A DNA stretch of 64,000 nt from assembly GCF_014201615.1 (NCBI RefSeq), contig NZ_JACHEU010000008.1, positions 1 through 64,000 on the forward strand, read 5' to 3'. This document shows positions 36,330 through 46,300 of this stretch, piece after piece; positions within the stretch are counted from its first letter, which is position 1, and each line of letters starts with the position of its first letter. Below the pieces are notes generated by a model, which saw only the letters and a list, made by a program, of their open reading frames with translations, was not told the DNA's origin and ran no database searches. The stretch is from Aquamicrobium lusatiense (GTDB taxonomy: Bacteria > Pseudomonadota > Alphaproteobacteria > Rhizobiales > Rhizobiaceae). The position numbers were made by a program, and so were the translations under genes.

Positions 36330-37592
36330 ATGTCCGACACGGCCCGGCCAGATTTGATCGTCCCGGATGTGATTGTCATCGGGGCGGGCGTGGTCGGTTT
36401 GTCGGCAGCACTTGTCCTGCAGCAACGCGGCAAACGCGTGACGGTCGTCGATCGTGAGGGACCCGCGGCGGGTGCGTCCGCCGGCAATGCGGGGGCGTTC
36501 GCCTTCACCGACATATTGCCGCTGGCTTCGCCCGGCATTTTGCGCAAGGCGCCGAAATGGCTGCTCGACCCGCTGGGGCCTCTGTCGGTGCCGCCGTCCT
36601 ATGCGCTGGGGATCGCGCCATGGATGTTCCGCTTCTGGCGGGCCTGCGCGCCGCGCCGGGTGGCGCAGTCGACGGCGGCGCAGACCGCGCTCATGGACCT
36701 GTCGAAGGCAGAGCTGGAGCCGTTCCTGCATCGTGCCGGCGTATCTTCCATGCTGCGCAAAGACGGCAACCTTCAGGTCTATGAGGGTGAGGCCGAATTT
36801 CGTGCCTCGTTGCCGGGCTGGCAGGCGCGCGCCGATCACGGCATTGCCTTCCGCCACATGGACGCGGAGGAGATGGCGCAGATCCAGCCCGGTCTGGCGC
36901 CGCGCTTCACGCATGGCACCTTCACGCCCGGCTGGTATTCGGTCGCCGATCCGAAAGTCTATACACTGGAGCTGGCCAGACGTTTCGCAGCCGATGGCGG
37001 GGTGATCGAGCGCGCCGGCGTAACGGCCCTGCGTCCTGCCGAAACCGGCGTCGAGGTGGTTTGTGCCGACACCACCTTTCGGGCCGCGCATGTGGTGGTC
37101 GCGGCCGGTGCCTTTTCGCACCGCATCGCCCGTACGGTCGGCGAGCGCATCCCGCTGGAAACCGAGCGCGGCTACAACACCACGCTTCCGGCAGGCGCCT
37201 TCGACCTGCGCACGCAGATCACCTTCGGCGGCCACGGCTTTGTCGTGACGCGCCTTTCGACAGGCATTCGCGTCGGCGGCGCGGTGGAACTGGGCGGGCT
37301 CGACCTGCCGCCGAATTTCGCGCGTTCCCGCGCCATGCTGAAGAAGGCGGTTTCGTTCCTGCCGGGGCTCGATCCGCAAGGCGGCAGCGAATGGATGGGA
37401 TTCCGCCCTTCCCTGCCCGACAGTCTGCCGGTCATCGACACGGCGCGCGCCACGCAGCGCGTCGTCTACGCCTTCGGCCACGGCCATCTCGGCCTGACCC
37501 AGTCAGCCGGCACGGCGCGTCTCGTTGCCGATCTTGTCGAGGGCCGCCCGCTCGCCATCGATCTTTCCCCCTTCTCCGCGCAGAGGTTCTGA
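36330..37592 (+). CDS. DadA-like FAD-dependent oxidoreductase, probable D-hydroxyproline dehydrogenase
   Basis: A 420-residue DAO-fold flavoprotein. The FAD motif is VIGAGVVGLSAALVLQQRG near the N-terminus, with a C-terminal GHGHLGLTQSAGTARLVADL. It is 5 bases upstream of a 4-hydroxyproline 2-epimerase gene. In that pathway trans-4-hydroxy-L-proline is epimerised to cis-4-hydroxy-D-proline, which a DadA-like enzyme then oxidises to a pyrroline carboxylate. The substrate assignment rests on this neighbour; general D-amino acids remain possible. Confidence 0.85.
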   Translation: MSDTARPDLIVPDVIVIGAGVVGLSAALVLQQRGKRVTVVDREGPAAGASAGNAGAFAFTDILPLASPGILRKAPKWLLDPLGPLSVPPSYALGIAPWMFRFWRACAPRRVAQSTAAQTALMDLSKAELEPFLHRAGVSSMLRKDGNLQVYEGEAEFRASLPGWQARADHGIAFRHMDAEEMAQIQPGLAPRFTHGTFTPGWYSVADPKVYTLELARRFAADGGVIERAGVTALRPAETGVEVVCADTTFRAAHVVVAAGAFSHRIARTVGERIPLETERGYNTTLPAGAFDLRTQITFGGHGFVVTRLSTGIRVGGAVELGGLDLPPNFARSRAMLKKAVSFLPGLDPQGGSEWMGFRPSLPDSLPVIDTARATQRVVYAFGHGHLGLTQSAGTARLVADLVEGRPLAIDLSPFSAQRF

Positions 37593-37596
37593 AGCC

Positions 37597-38598
37597 ATGG
37601 CCACGCACACCTTTTCCTGCATCGACGGGCATACATGCGGCAATCCCGTGCGGCTGGTCGCCGGTGGCGGACCACGACTGGAAGGCGCCAACATGCTGGA
37701 GAAGCGCGCCCACTTCCTGCGGGAATTCGACTGGATCCGCACCGGCCTGATGTTCGAGCCGCGCGGCCACGACATGATGTCGGGCTCGATCCTCTATCCG
37801 CCGACGCGCCCGGATTGCGACGTTGCGGTGCTGTTCATCGAAACTTCCGGCTGCCTGCCCATGTGCGGGCATGGCACCATCGGCACCATCACCATGGGTA
37901 TCGAGAACGGGCTGATCACGCCGCGCGCGCCGGGAAGCCTTTCCATCGACGCACCCGCCGGCAAGGTGGATATCACTTACCAGCAGGAAGGTCGCTTCGT
38001 GGAAGAAGTGCGGCTGACCAATGTGCCGGGGTTCCTCTATGCCGAAGGGCTGACCGCCGAAGTGGAGGGCCTTGGCGAGATCGTCGTCGATGTCGCCTAT
38101 GGCGGCAATTTCTACGCCATCGTCGAGCCGCAGAAGAATTTCCGCGACATGGCCGACCACTCCGCCGGCGAACTGGTGGGCTGGTCGCCAAAGCTGCGGG
38201 CTGCGCTGAACGCAAAATACGAATTCGTGCATCCCGAGCATCCGGAAATTCGCGGCCTTTCCCATATCCAGTGGACGGGAAAGCCGACGGTGGCGGGCGC
38301 GCATGCCCGCAATGCCGTCTTCTACGGGGAGAAGGCCATCGACCGTTCGCCCTGCGGCACCGGCACCTCGGCGCGCATGGCGCAGCTTGCCGCAAAGGGA
38401 CAACTGAAGGCCGGCGACGAGTTCGTGCATGAATCGATCATCGGATCGCTTTTCAAAGGCCGGGTCGAGGCCATGACGACCGTGGCGGACCACTCCGCCA
38501 TCATCCCCTCGATTGCCGGCTGGGCGCGCATGACCGGCTACAACACCATATTCATCGATGACCGCGACCCCTTCGCCCACGGTTTCGTGGTGAAATGA
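37597..38598 (+). CDS. 4-hydroxyproline 2-epimerase
   Basis: A 333-residue proline-racemase-family enzyme. Both catalytic cysteines of the epimerase type are present: Cys90 in LPMCGHGTIG and Cys253 in RSPCGTGTSA. Enzymes with Thr at the second position are dehydratases, so this should be an epimerase. Other blocks are IDGHTCGNPVRLV and EPRGHDMMSGSI. The frame is open from 37525, but ATG 37597 fits the family. No further pathway genes (pyrroline-4-hydroxy-2-carboxylate deaminase, ketoglutarate semialdehyde dehydrogenase) are nearby in the window. Confidence 0.92.
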   Translation: MATHTFSCIDGHTCGNPVRLVAGGGPRLEGANMLEKRAHFLREFDWIRTGLMFEPRGHDMMSGSILYPPTRPDCDVAVLFIETSGCLPMCGHGTIGTITMGIENGLITPRAPGSLSIDAPAGKVDITYQQEGRFVEEVRLTNVPGFLYAEGLTAEVEGLGEIVVDVAYGGNFYAIVEPQKNFRDMADHSAGELVGWSPKLRAALNAKYEFVHPEHPEIRGLSHIQWTGKPTVAGAHARNAVFYGEKAIDRSPCGTGTSARMAQLAAKGQLKAGDEFVHESIIGSLFKGRVEAMTTVADHSAIIPSIAGWARMTGYNTIFIDDRDPFAHGFVVK

Positions 38599-38607
38599 CG
38601 CGGCCGG

Positions 38608-39399
38608 TCAGGCCGGGCGGACGGCGCTGAGGATGAAACGCCGGTAGACGCGGGTGCGCAGCCAGTTGCGCAACGTGGCGGTTTCGCGCTGGGCTTTGGC
38701 GATGCTGTCGTGCGACATGTAGCGGATCTCTGCGAACCCTGCATCTTTGAGCATTGGGGCCAGCCGCTCATAGGTGAGGCCCTCGCGGAACGGGATCGCG
38801 CGCATGATCTTCTCATGCTTGTCGCTCATCGCCCCGTCATAATAGGGATCGGCTCCCTGCATGCGATCGATCAGGGAAATCATCCATGCGAACAGGCGCC
38901 CGGTCGGGCTCGGCGCTGCCCAGTCACCATCATAAACCAGCAGCCTGCCTCCGGGCTTCAACAGCCGCAGCCATTCGCGGAAGGCTTCCTGCGGAACGGT
39001 CAGCGTCCACACCAGATGGCGGCAGACGATGGCGTCATAGGCGGCATCGGGCTCCCTGGTGTTTTCGGCGTCGGCGAGAATGAAGCGCAGCCGCTCCTTG
39101 CCCTCGTGCTTGGCGCGCGCCACTTCCAGCATCGCCTCGGAGAAGTCGAGCGCGGTGACGTCGTGGCCGAGATCGTGGATGAGCCGCGTCACCTCGCCCG
39201 TGCCGCAGGCAAGCTCCAGCACGCGCAGCGCCTTCTCACCCAGCGTGTCGCGTATCGGCTTTTGCCACGCACGCGCCTCCGGTCCCGGCGCGATGAAATG
39301 GCCGAAGGCGAGGTCGAAGGTCTGCGCGCGCTTCGACCAGTAGGAGCGGATTTCTTCCTTCAGGTCGAAATTGTCGCCGTGGGGCGACGGCGCGGTCAT
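38608..39399 (-). CDS. Class I SAM-dependent methyltransferase
   Basis: A 263-residue methyltransferase. Motif I is VLELACGTGEVTRL (residues about 60-73), followed by VTALDFSEAMLEVAR and LRLLKPGGRLLVYDGD. Its substrate is unknown; the closest general match is the UbiE/Methyltransf_11 group. Its ATG overlaps the pseudoazurin stop by 4 bases, so it is the last gene of an operon that starts at a cobalamin riboswitch. Confidence 0.85.
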   Translation of the reverse strand: MTAPSPHGDNFDLKEEIRSYWSKRAQTFDLAFGHFIAPGPEARAWQKPIRDTLGEKALRVLELACGTGEVTRLIHDLGHDVTALDFSEAMLEVARAKHEGKERLRFILADAENTREPDAAYDAIVCRHLVWTLTVPQEAFREWLRLLKPGGRLLVYDGDWAAPSPTGRLFAWMISLIDRMQGADPYYDGAMSDKHEKIMRAIPFREGLTYERLAPMLKDAGFAEIRYMSHDSIAKAQRETATLRNWLRTRVYRRFILSAVRPA

Positions 39400-39833
39400 T
39401 TTCCGTATCCGTTGCGTTCCAGGATTTCGACAAAACGCTTCTTCGCGCGCTCAGGCACGTCGGCGGCCGGGAACGCGGCCGGCAGATCGGAATCGCCGAC
39501 GCGGATGACCATCACCATGCCCATGCCGTAATGCGGCGAGCATTTGATGCCGTAGAAGCCCTTCTCGTCCAGCTTGACCTCGATCTCCTCGTTGATCTTG
39601 CCGAGAAAGCCCTCATGCCCTTCCGGCACCATGCCCTCGACCGTCGCGGCATTGTGGCCGCTGGTGGTCTTTATGAATTTCACCGTGTCGCCGGGAGCAA
39701 TCTGCAGAAAATCAGGCTCATAGACCATCGGGCCGGATGCGTTGCGGTTGAGCATTTTCACCTCGTGCATTTCGGCGAAAGCCGGTGCGGAGATGACGAG
39801 CGAGGCAAGCATCAGGGCGGAAACGAGACGCAT
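39396..39833 (-). CDS. Pseudoazurin
   Basis: A 145-residue periplasmic blue-copper protein. It has a signal peptide (MRLVSALMLASLVISAPAFA) and the four type 1 copper ligands His60 (SGHNAA), Cys98, His101 and Met106 (KCSPHYGMGM). Pseudoazurin usually donates electrons to copper nitrite reductase or nitrous-oxide reductase. Here it lies 12 bases after an ABC ATPase gene, with its AAAGGT ribosome site overlapping that gene's stop. Cotranscription under a B12 riboswitch is unusual. Confidence 0.92.
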   Translation of the reverse strand: MRLVSALMLASLVISAPAFAEMHEVKMLNRNASGPMVYEPDFLQIAPGDTVKFIKTTSGHNAATVEGMVPEGHEGFLGKINEEIEVKLDEKGFYGIKCSPHYGMGMVMVIRVGDSDLPAAFPAADVPERAKKRFVEILERNGYGK

Positions 39834-39845
39834 ATGGAATACCTT

Positions 39846-40610
39846 TCAGCGGAGATGGTCGAGGCGGAAAATGCGGGCGCCGTCGGCAGGATCGACGACG
39901 ATGCTGGCGCGCACGCCGAATACCTCGGCGATGCGGTCGACGCTCAGAACCTCCTGCGGTGGCCCCAGCGCCACCAGCCGCCCGCCAGCCATGACGCCGA
40001 CGCGGTCGCAGGCCAGCGCCTGATTGAGATCGTGCAGCGCGATGATCGATGTCACCGGCAGGGCGGCCACAAGGTCCAGCATGGAAAGCTGGTGGCGCAC
40101 GTCGAGATGATTGGTGGGCTCGTCGAGCAGCAGGATGCGCGGGCGCTGGGCAAGGGCGCGCGCCAGATGCACGCGCTGCTTCTCGCCGCCGGAAAGCGTG
40201 GCCCAGAAGCGGCTTTCAAATCCGTGCAGATCCGCATCGGCCAGTGCCCCGGCAACGATACGGTCGTCCTCGTCCGACCACGGTTGCAGGGGCGTCAGCC
40301 AGGGCGTGCGGCCAATCTCCACCGCATCGCGCACGGTGATCGCCTCGCCGGTATCCGCCTGCTGTTCGAGATAGGCGATCTTTTGGGCCGCGAGCCGGCG
40401 CGGCAGACCGGAAAGCGGCTGCCCTTCCACGGCGACTTTGCCCGTTGTCGGCTTCAGAATTCCGGCAAGCAGGCGCAGCAGGGTCGATTTGCCCGAACCG
40501 TTGGGACCGACCAGTCCAAACGTCTCGCCCTCGCGCACGGAAAGATCCACGCCCTGCACGATCCGGAGACGGCGCACGCTCCAGCCGAGATTGCTTGCTT
40601 CAAGGATCAT
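39846..40610 (-). CDS. ABC transporter ATP-binding protein, FecE/BtuD type
   Basis: A 254-residue ATPase of the iron-siderophore/haem/B12 group. Walker A is GPNGSGKSTLLRLL, the signature is LSGGEKQRVHLARAL, Walker B is LLLDEPTNHLDVR, and the H-loop is IALHDLNQAL. The ATG overlaps the permease stop by 4 bases. The upstream riboswitch suggests the substrate is cobalamin or another corrinoid (BtuFCD-like), though the family alone would also allow siderophores or haem. Confidence 0.9.
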   Translation of the reverse strand: MILEASNLGWSVRRLRIVQGVDLSVREGETFGLVGPNGSGKSTLLRLLAGILKPTTGKVAVEGQPLSGLPRRLAAQKIAYLEQQADTGEAITVRDAVEIGRTPWLTPLQPWSDEDDRIVAGALADADLHGFESRFWATLSGGEKQRVHLARALAQRPRILLLDEPTNHLDVRHQLSMLDLVAALPVTSIIALHDLNQALACDRVGVMAGGRLVALGPPQEVLSVDRIAEVFGVRASIVVDPADGARIFRLDHLR

Positions 40611-41662
40611 GGCCGGCGGCGTCCCCTGAGCAGGATCAGGGCGAAGGCCGGCGCGCCGACCAAAGCCGTGATGACGCCGATCGGCAGCACCTGACCGGGG
40701 ATCATGGTGCGCGAAAGCACGTCAGCCGCGATGAGGAAGGCTGCGCCCGTCAGTGCCGTCGCCGGCACCAGGCGCCCATGGCGTACGCCGACGACGAAAC
40801 GCGCGGCATGCGGGATGACCAGCCCGACGAAGCCGATGGAGCCGACGATGGAAACCATGACGGCAGTGACCAGCGCGGTCAACCCGATCAGCACGACCTG
40901 CACCCTGCGCACGGCAATGCCCAGCGAGGCTGCGGAGTCGGCGCCGAAGGCGAAGGCATCGAGCGCGCGCGCATGCCAGACGCAGGCAATCAGCCCGGTC
41001 AGGGCGATGGGTACGGCCAGCGTTACATCCGGCCAGCGCACGCCGCTCAGATTGCCGAGCAGCCAGAACATGATGCCGCGCGCCTGTTCGGCATTGGCCG
41101 ATTTGGTGATGATGAAGGAGGTCAGTGCGTTGAAGAGTTGCGAGCCGGCGATGCCCGCCAGAATGATCTGTCCTGTGCCGCGCGTGGAAACGCCGCCGCC
41201 CGCCGCCCGTGCCAGCAGGGCGACCAGCAGGAAGGCGGTGACCGCACCGGCGAAGGCGCCGAGCGACATGGATACCGCCCCGCCGCCGATGCCGGCAATC
41301 GTCACCGTCACCGCACCCGTCGAGGCACCGGCGGAGATGCCGAGCAGATAGGGGTCGGCCAGCGCATTGCGCAGCAGCGATTGCAGCACGAGGCCGGACA
41401 GCGCCAGCCCCGCGCCACAGGATGCGGCCACCAGCGCACGCGGAAGGCGATAGTTCCAGATGATGCCCATGTCGATCGGATCGAGCGGATAGGCAGCACC
41501 CAGAACCTTGTTGGCCAGCGTCTGCACCACGATGGAGAGCGGAATGGGCGTCTCCCCGATGCAGGTGCCGGCAAAGACCGTCGCCGCCATGGCGACGAGC
41601 CCCGCAGGCCAGCGCCACCACAGGCGCGCTACGGAAGGCCGGCCTGCGGTGGTAATGGTCAC
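40607..41662 (-). CDS. ABC transporter permease, FecCD/BtuC type
   Basis: A 351-residue protein with about nine to ten membrane helices. Family motifs are WNYRLPRALVAASCGAGLALSG (shown as split blocks: NYRLPRAL and GAGLALSG), NALADPYLLGISAGAS and FVGLVIPHAARFVVG. The frame extends to 41926, but a GTG at 41662 overlaps the binding-protein stop (GTGA) and begins just before the first helix. It makes the channel of the importer with two copies of itself. Confidence 0.9.
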   Translation of the reverse strand: MTITTAGRPSVARLWWRWPAGLVAMAATVFAGTCIGETPIPLSIVVQTLANKVLGAAYPLDPIDMGIIWNYRLPRALVAASCGAGLALSGLVLQSLLRNALADPYLLGISAGASTGAVTVTIAGIGGGAVSMSLGAFAGAVTAFLLVALLARAAGGGVSTRGTGQIILAGIAGSQLFNALTSFIITKSANAEQARGIMFWLLGNLSGVRWPDVTLAVPIALTGLIACVWHARALDAFAFGADSAASLGIAVRRVQVVLIGLTALVTAVMVSIVGSIGFVGLVIPHAARFVVGVRHGRLVPATALTGAAFLIAADVLSRTMIPGQVLPIGVITALVGAPAFALILLRGRRRP

Positions 41663-42675
41663 CTGGCGATGCCCTTTTCGACCAGCGCGTCCGCCAGCAC
41701 CTCGATGCCGGAAACCGTGCGCATGGTGGCGTCCATGGCATGGGCGTCCATCACCACGATGCGGTTGTTCTTCACCGCATCCATCTGGCTGGCAACCGGA
41801 TCGCTCTTCAGGAATTCGAGCTTCTTCTCGAAGTCGTCGGCAGGGAAGCGGCGGCGATCCATTTTTGCGATCACGATCAGCGTCGGGTTGGCCTTGGCGA
41901 TGGTTTCCCAGCCCACGACCGGCCATTCCTCATCCGATTCCACGATGTTGCGGATGCCGAGCTTGTCCAGCATGTAGGCCGGACCGCCCTTGCGACCGGC
42001 GACATAGGGATCGATGTTCATGTCGGCGCTGGAGAACCAGAACACGGCCGACACGTCCTTGAGATCGAGTGCTTTTGCGCGCTCGACCGCATCCTGCTCG
42101 CGCTTGACCAGATCGGCGACGACTTCCTCGCCCTTGTCCTGCACGTCGAAGATTTCGGCAAGCTCGCGCACGCCCTGATGGATGGTTTCGGTCGAGAAGG
42201 CGGCGGTGCGGGTGCCGTCGACGCCGACCGAGTTGTCCTTGGCCACGCAATCGGCAGGCATCACATAGGTCGGGATGCCGACCTCGTGGAACTGCTCGCG
42301 GGTGGCGACGATGCCCTCCGGCCCGACATGCCAGATGAACTGGACGGCAACGACGCCGGGCTTCTTCGCCACGACGCTTTCGAAGCTCGGGTCGTTGTCG
42401 GCAAGGCGCTCGACCTTGTCGTTGATCGCCTTGTGCTCGGGCAGAACGTCGGTGAACCAGACGGAGGTGCCGGTCACCTTGTCGCCCAGGCCAAGGGCAT
42501 AGAGCGCCTCGGTGGCGGCCTGTCCGACGGTTACGCTCGTGGCTGGAGCCTTGTCGAAGGTGATCGTCTCACCGCAGTTTTCCAGCGTGAGCGGGTATCT
42601 GGTGGGTTCAGCGGACGCATGGGCCGTGAGCAGCGCAAGGCTGGCGGCGGCAAGTGCCAGACGCGGGAAGGTCAT
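41659..42675 (-). CDS. Periplasmic binding protein, BtuF/FepB-like, first main gene under the cobalamin riboswitch
   Basis: A 338-residue class III binding protein with a signal peptide (MTFPRLALAAASLALL, cleavage after ASA). The two lobes are joined by a long helix (EVVADLVKREQDAVERAK). The segment FDKAPATSVTVGQAATEALY and late VMDAHAMDATMRTVSG are typical of metal-chelate receptors. The ATG at 42675 follows GGAGAACTTC; the longer frame is not needed. The upstream riboswitch makes corrinoid the leading ligand. Confidence 0.88.
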   Translation of the reverse strand: MTFPRLALAAASLALLTAHASAEPTRYPLTLENCGETITFDKAPATSVTVGQAATEALYALGLGDKVTGTSVWFTDVLPEHKAINDKVERLADNDPSFESVVAKKPGVVAVQFIWHVGPEGIVATREQFHEVGIPTYVMPADCVAKDNSVGVDGTRTAAFSTETIHQGVRELAEIFDVQDKGEEVVADLVKREQDAVERAKALDLKDVSAVFWFSSADMNIDPYVAGRKGGPAYMLDKLGIRNIVESDEEWPVVGWETIAKANPTLIVIAKMDRRRFPADDFEKKLEFLKSDPVASQMDAVKNNRIVVMDAHAMDATMRTVSGIEVLADALVEKGIAR

Positions 42676-42796
42676 GACGCGAAGTTCTCCGATCGGTTTG
42701 CGGCAGGGACCGAAGGCTTCGGGTCGGGACGGCAATGGAAAGCCGCGCATCGCCACGGATGCGCAATAGAGCCCGTACAGGCAGGGACGGCTTCAT
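42608..42796 (-). CDS. Possible 62-residue leader ORF just after the cobalamin riboswitch
   Basis: An ATG at 42796 is preceded by GGAGAGG at a good distance, a stronger site than that of the binding-protein gene. The product would be a basic, arginine-rich peptide (MKPSLPVRALLRIRGDARL at the start). It overlaps the binding-protein start by 68 bases in another frame. A hairpin CCGGGC-GGGGT-GCCCGG (42809-42825) ends at this ribosome site. It might be a translated leader or chance. No homologue is known to me. Confidence 0.25.
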   Translation of the reverse strand: MKPSLPVRALLRIRGDARLSIAVPTRSLRSLPQTDRRTSRHDLPASGTCRRQPCAAHGPCVR

Positions 42797-42839
42797 CGAC
42801 AACCTCTCCCGGGCACCCCGCCCGGCACATTCAGTTCCA

Positions 42840-43030
42840 GTTGTCGGCAGGTCTCCTGACTGACGGGTCACCGTCCCTTCCCCACCTTCCCGGGCCGAAG
42901 CCCAGTGGCATTTCGGGGAGAGGACTCAACCGCCTACAGTTGCGGGGGCAGTTTCGTTTCGCAGGCCTTTTTGAAGCCTACGGCGAATTCCCTCTTCGTT
43001 CCTTGCGGAAACCGACACCTGCTCGTATCG
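42840..43030 (-). ncRNA. Cobalamin (AdoCbl) riboswitch
   Basis: On the minus strand the order of consensus elements is right: AAGAGGGAA, TGCCCCCGCAACTGT (42936-42950), GCCACTG (42902-42908), GGGAAGG, and the B12 box GTCAGGAGACCTGCC (42846-42860). It lies 164 bases before the binding-protein ATG and should shut off the ABC importer, pseudoazurin and methyltransferase when B12 is plentiful. The 289 bases between it and the receptor gene show nothing else firm. Confidence 0.96.
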
Positions 43031-43319
43031 CATGTGCGTCAGGCTTTTCAAGCTATTCGTCGCGCCTTCCCCAGAGCCTTTTGCGGCCCCTGTCGGGGGA
43101 AGATCACAGCTTGCAAGCCCGCTCCTGCCTTGACCCATGATGAGGCTGAAAGAGCTGCCGGATGCAGTTGTTGCAGGGAGAGAGGCTCTGACGCTCGCCG
43201 GCCTGTGCGAGCACCCTGCCGATCTTGCCGTGGGTGGCACGTCCGGCACGGAGACGCCCGATTTGGGCGCCTCCCGCTGCGGTAAAGCCCTTCAGGTGCT
43301 GTTTCGTGATCTGCTGATC

Positions 43320-46300
43320 TCAGAACCTGTAGTTCAGCCCGACCTTGATCATGTGGAAATCGAGAGCGTTTGAGGCATTGCGGCCGTTCACGGTGCTCGA
43401 ACTGCCCGGATGGTTGGTGGTCGTCGTCTCATAGATGGGCTTTTCATAGGGCGTGCAGAAGCTCGGATCCATGTCGCACAGCCATGCCATGCTGGGGTCC
43501 TGCGAAGGGTCGACCGTTTCATATCCGACGACGGTGGTCGTCGAGGTAGTATAATCCTTGCCTGTGCCGGCACGGGCATTTCTGAACCTGAAATCTTTCT
43601 TGCCGAAGCGGCTGTAGGTATAGTCGGCCTTGATCGACCAGTTGTCGTTCAGCGCATATTCGAGACCGCCGCCGATGGTAAAGCCGGCGCGTGTGGCGGC
43701 GGCCTTCTCGACGGAGAAAACGGTCGTTTGCGTACCGTTGGGGAGGGTTTCATCGGCCTGGTCGGAAATGTACTGGTCGCGCCACTGTGTTTCGCGGGCG
43801 AGCGCCAGTCCACCCGAGGCATAGGCCATGAAGCGGTTGCTGAAAGCGTAGCCGATCTTCGGGCGCAGGCTGGCCATCCAGTCGATGTCGTAGCTCGTAT
43901 AGGCATCGGCATGGCCCTTGGCCGCCAGAACGGGATCGGTGGACAGAACCTTCTTCGATCCGGTGATGTTGTAGGTCTTGCTCCAGTCTCCCTCCAGACC
44001 GAACACAACCCCGTTGTCGAGCTGCCAGTTGTAGCCGGCCTGTACGCCGAACATGGCGCCGTTGAGCTTGAGATCCGCCGATTCCCGGGCAGCGATGGTG
44101 CTGTCGGAACCGTCGAGCGTCGTCGTGGAGCCCCATGTGCGGCCGAAGGCGCCGCCGGCATGCACGCCGGCATAGAGCCCGCTCCAGTCGATGGCCGCAG
44201 CTTCGCCACCGCGCGCCGCGCCGTGGCCGCCCGACAACCCGGCGAGCGGATTGCTGAACGGCTGGAAACTCTGCTCGCCACCGAAGGATCCCGTCAGGCT
44301 CGCATAGAAAGTCCGGCCCGGTCCCGGCTGCGTAACAAGGCCAAGCGGATCGACATAGAAGCGGTCGAACAGGTTCTCCACGCGCACCGCAGCGGTCAGG
44401 TCCTCGGTGATCCTGTATTCGGCGAAGACATCGACAAGCGTGTAGGGCTTCCAGTCGACAAGGGAGATGAACTCGCTGGCGCCCTGCGCGGTCACGTCGC
44501 CATGGCCGATGGCGCGGGGGCCGACATGGGAAATGCGCCCGCCAACCGTAAGCTGATCTTCGAGCAGCTTCTGCGACAGCGTCAGGTCGATCGTATATTC
44601 CGGCTGCACATGGTTGGTGGCATAGTCGCCGTAGAGCGATTTGTTCTCGCAGGTGCCGGCGGTGCGGCAATACTCGACGTTGAGGAAGTAGTTGGCCGAG
44701 AGATCGGCCGTGAAACCGCCGATCTCGTAGCGGCCGGAAAGCTCGATGCCGGAGAACTTCGCCCGGTCGATGTTCTCGATGTTCAGCGTCAGCGGCCCCG
44801 AGCCGTTACGGACCGACCGTGCGATATAGTCCTTCACACCCCAGTTGAAGTAGCCGAGCTTGAGCATGCCCCGGTCTTCGCCGGTCAGCAGACCGTCACG
44901 GGTCAGGTTGGTGCCGACTTCCCAGTTGCTGGAGCGCTCCGGCTTCACATCGGCGTTGGCGACCACGCTGTTGAAGGCCGAGACGGATTCGATGACGCTG
45001 GGTGCGCGCATCGTGTTGGAATAGTTGACGTAGAACTGCGAACCGTCGAAGGGCTCCAGCGTCACGCCGACGGATGGGCTGAACCCGCCATCATTGGTGC
45101 GGAAGCCGAGAACCCTGCTCTCGATGTCCTCGCGCTCATAGGGATCGTAACGATCCTTCGACCAGAAATGCGAATAGCGAAGCCCGGCGTTCAGCGTTGC
45201 CCAGTCGACCGGCTTCCATGCCGCCTTCGCATAGATTGCGGCTTCGTGGCGAATGGCGTCACGCGCGGTGTTCCAGGCTTCCAGCGCCGCCGTGTGGCGG
45301 CTGCCGCGCGTATCCTCGCCGCGATAGGACAGGCCGTAGCTGAGATCGACATCGCCATAGCCGGTCGAGAATTTCGACAGGTTGGAGAGATCGGCACCCC
45401 ACATGTCGGAATCGGAGCCGACCCGGAACCCGGCAGGCAAGCCGATCTGTTCGGGCGTTACGCCGCGACCGCCGCGGATCGGGTTGCGCAGTTCCAGATG
45501 CGTCCAGTAGAGATTGCCCTTCAGGTCGAAAAGCTCGTTATCTTCCGGATTCCAGCGATAGCGCGCGGTTACGGTGTCGAGGCTGGTGCCCGACGTCTGC
45601 GCCTGCTGCTCCGACTGCCCGTGCTTGCCGATCAGCCGCGAGGCGAGCCGGTCTCCGGCTTCGCTGCGATAGCCGGTATAGCCGAGCTGTAGGGTGTGGT
45701 CATCGGCAAAGCGTGCGGTCAGCTTGGCCAGCCAGGATTCCGTCTCAAGCTGGGTGTTCAGCACCTCCTCGCCGGCGCGATAGTTCACAACCCCGTCGTT
45801 CTCATAGTAATTTTCCCAGTAGGTCGTGCCGTTGGGATTGCAGACGCCGTTGGGACACCATTGTTGCCGGCCCTTGTTGACCGGATTGGCGGAAGGCCCG
45901 TGCTTGCCTGCGTGATAGTTGCCCTGCTTGCGGCGCGCATAGCCGGCAAGAAAGTCGAAATCCTCGCCCTTGTAGGCGCCGATAACGCTGCCGGCGCCGC
46001 GTGTCGGCGAAAGCAGGGAAGGCTTGTCCATCCCGGTTTCCGAGGCTTTCGGAACTTCGCCGGCAGGGTCCCACGGTGCAAAGGGCCACTGATAGCCTGC
46101 CTTGTCACCGGCATGGGGCTTCGACGTGTTGGTGCCGATCTCGCCCTTGACCCTGACGCCCCAGGTGTTGCCCGGCTTGACGATATCGTCGGCATTCACG
46201 GTGCGCATGGCAACCGAGCCGGCATTGCCCCATGAGGCGGTATCCGCACCCTTGGTGACGTCGATGCCGGCGATGAAGTCTGGATCGACATAGGTGCGGT

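Noticed and set aside
43137..43373. A 78-codon plus-strand frame near the riboswitch
   Set aside because: It overlaps the 3' end of the receptor gene and has no family features.
43410..45692. A 760-codon plus-strand open frame opposite the TonB receptor
   Set aside because: A shadow of the receptor gene; no motif, no ribosome site, and composition typical of antisense frames.
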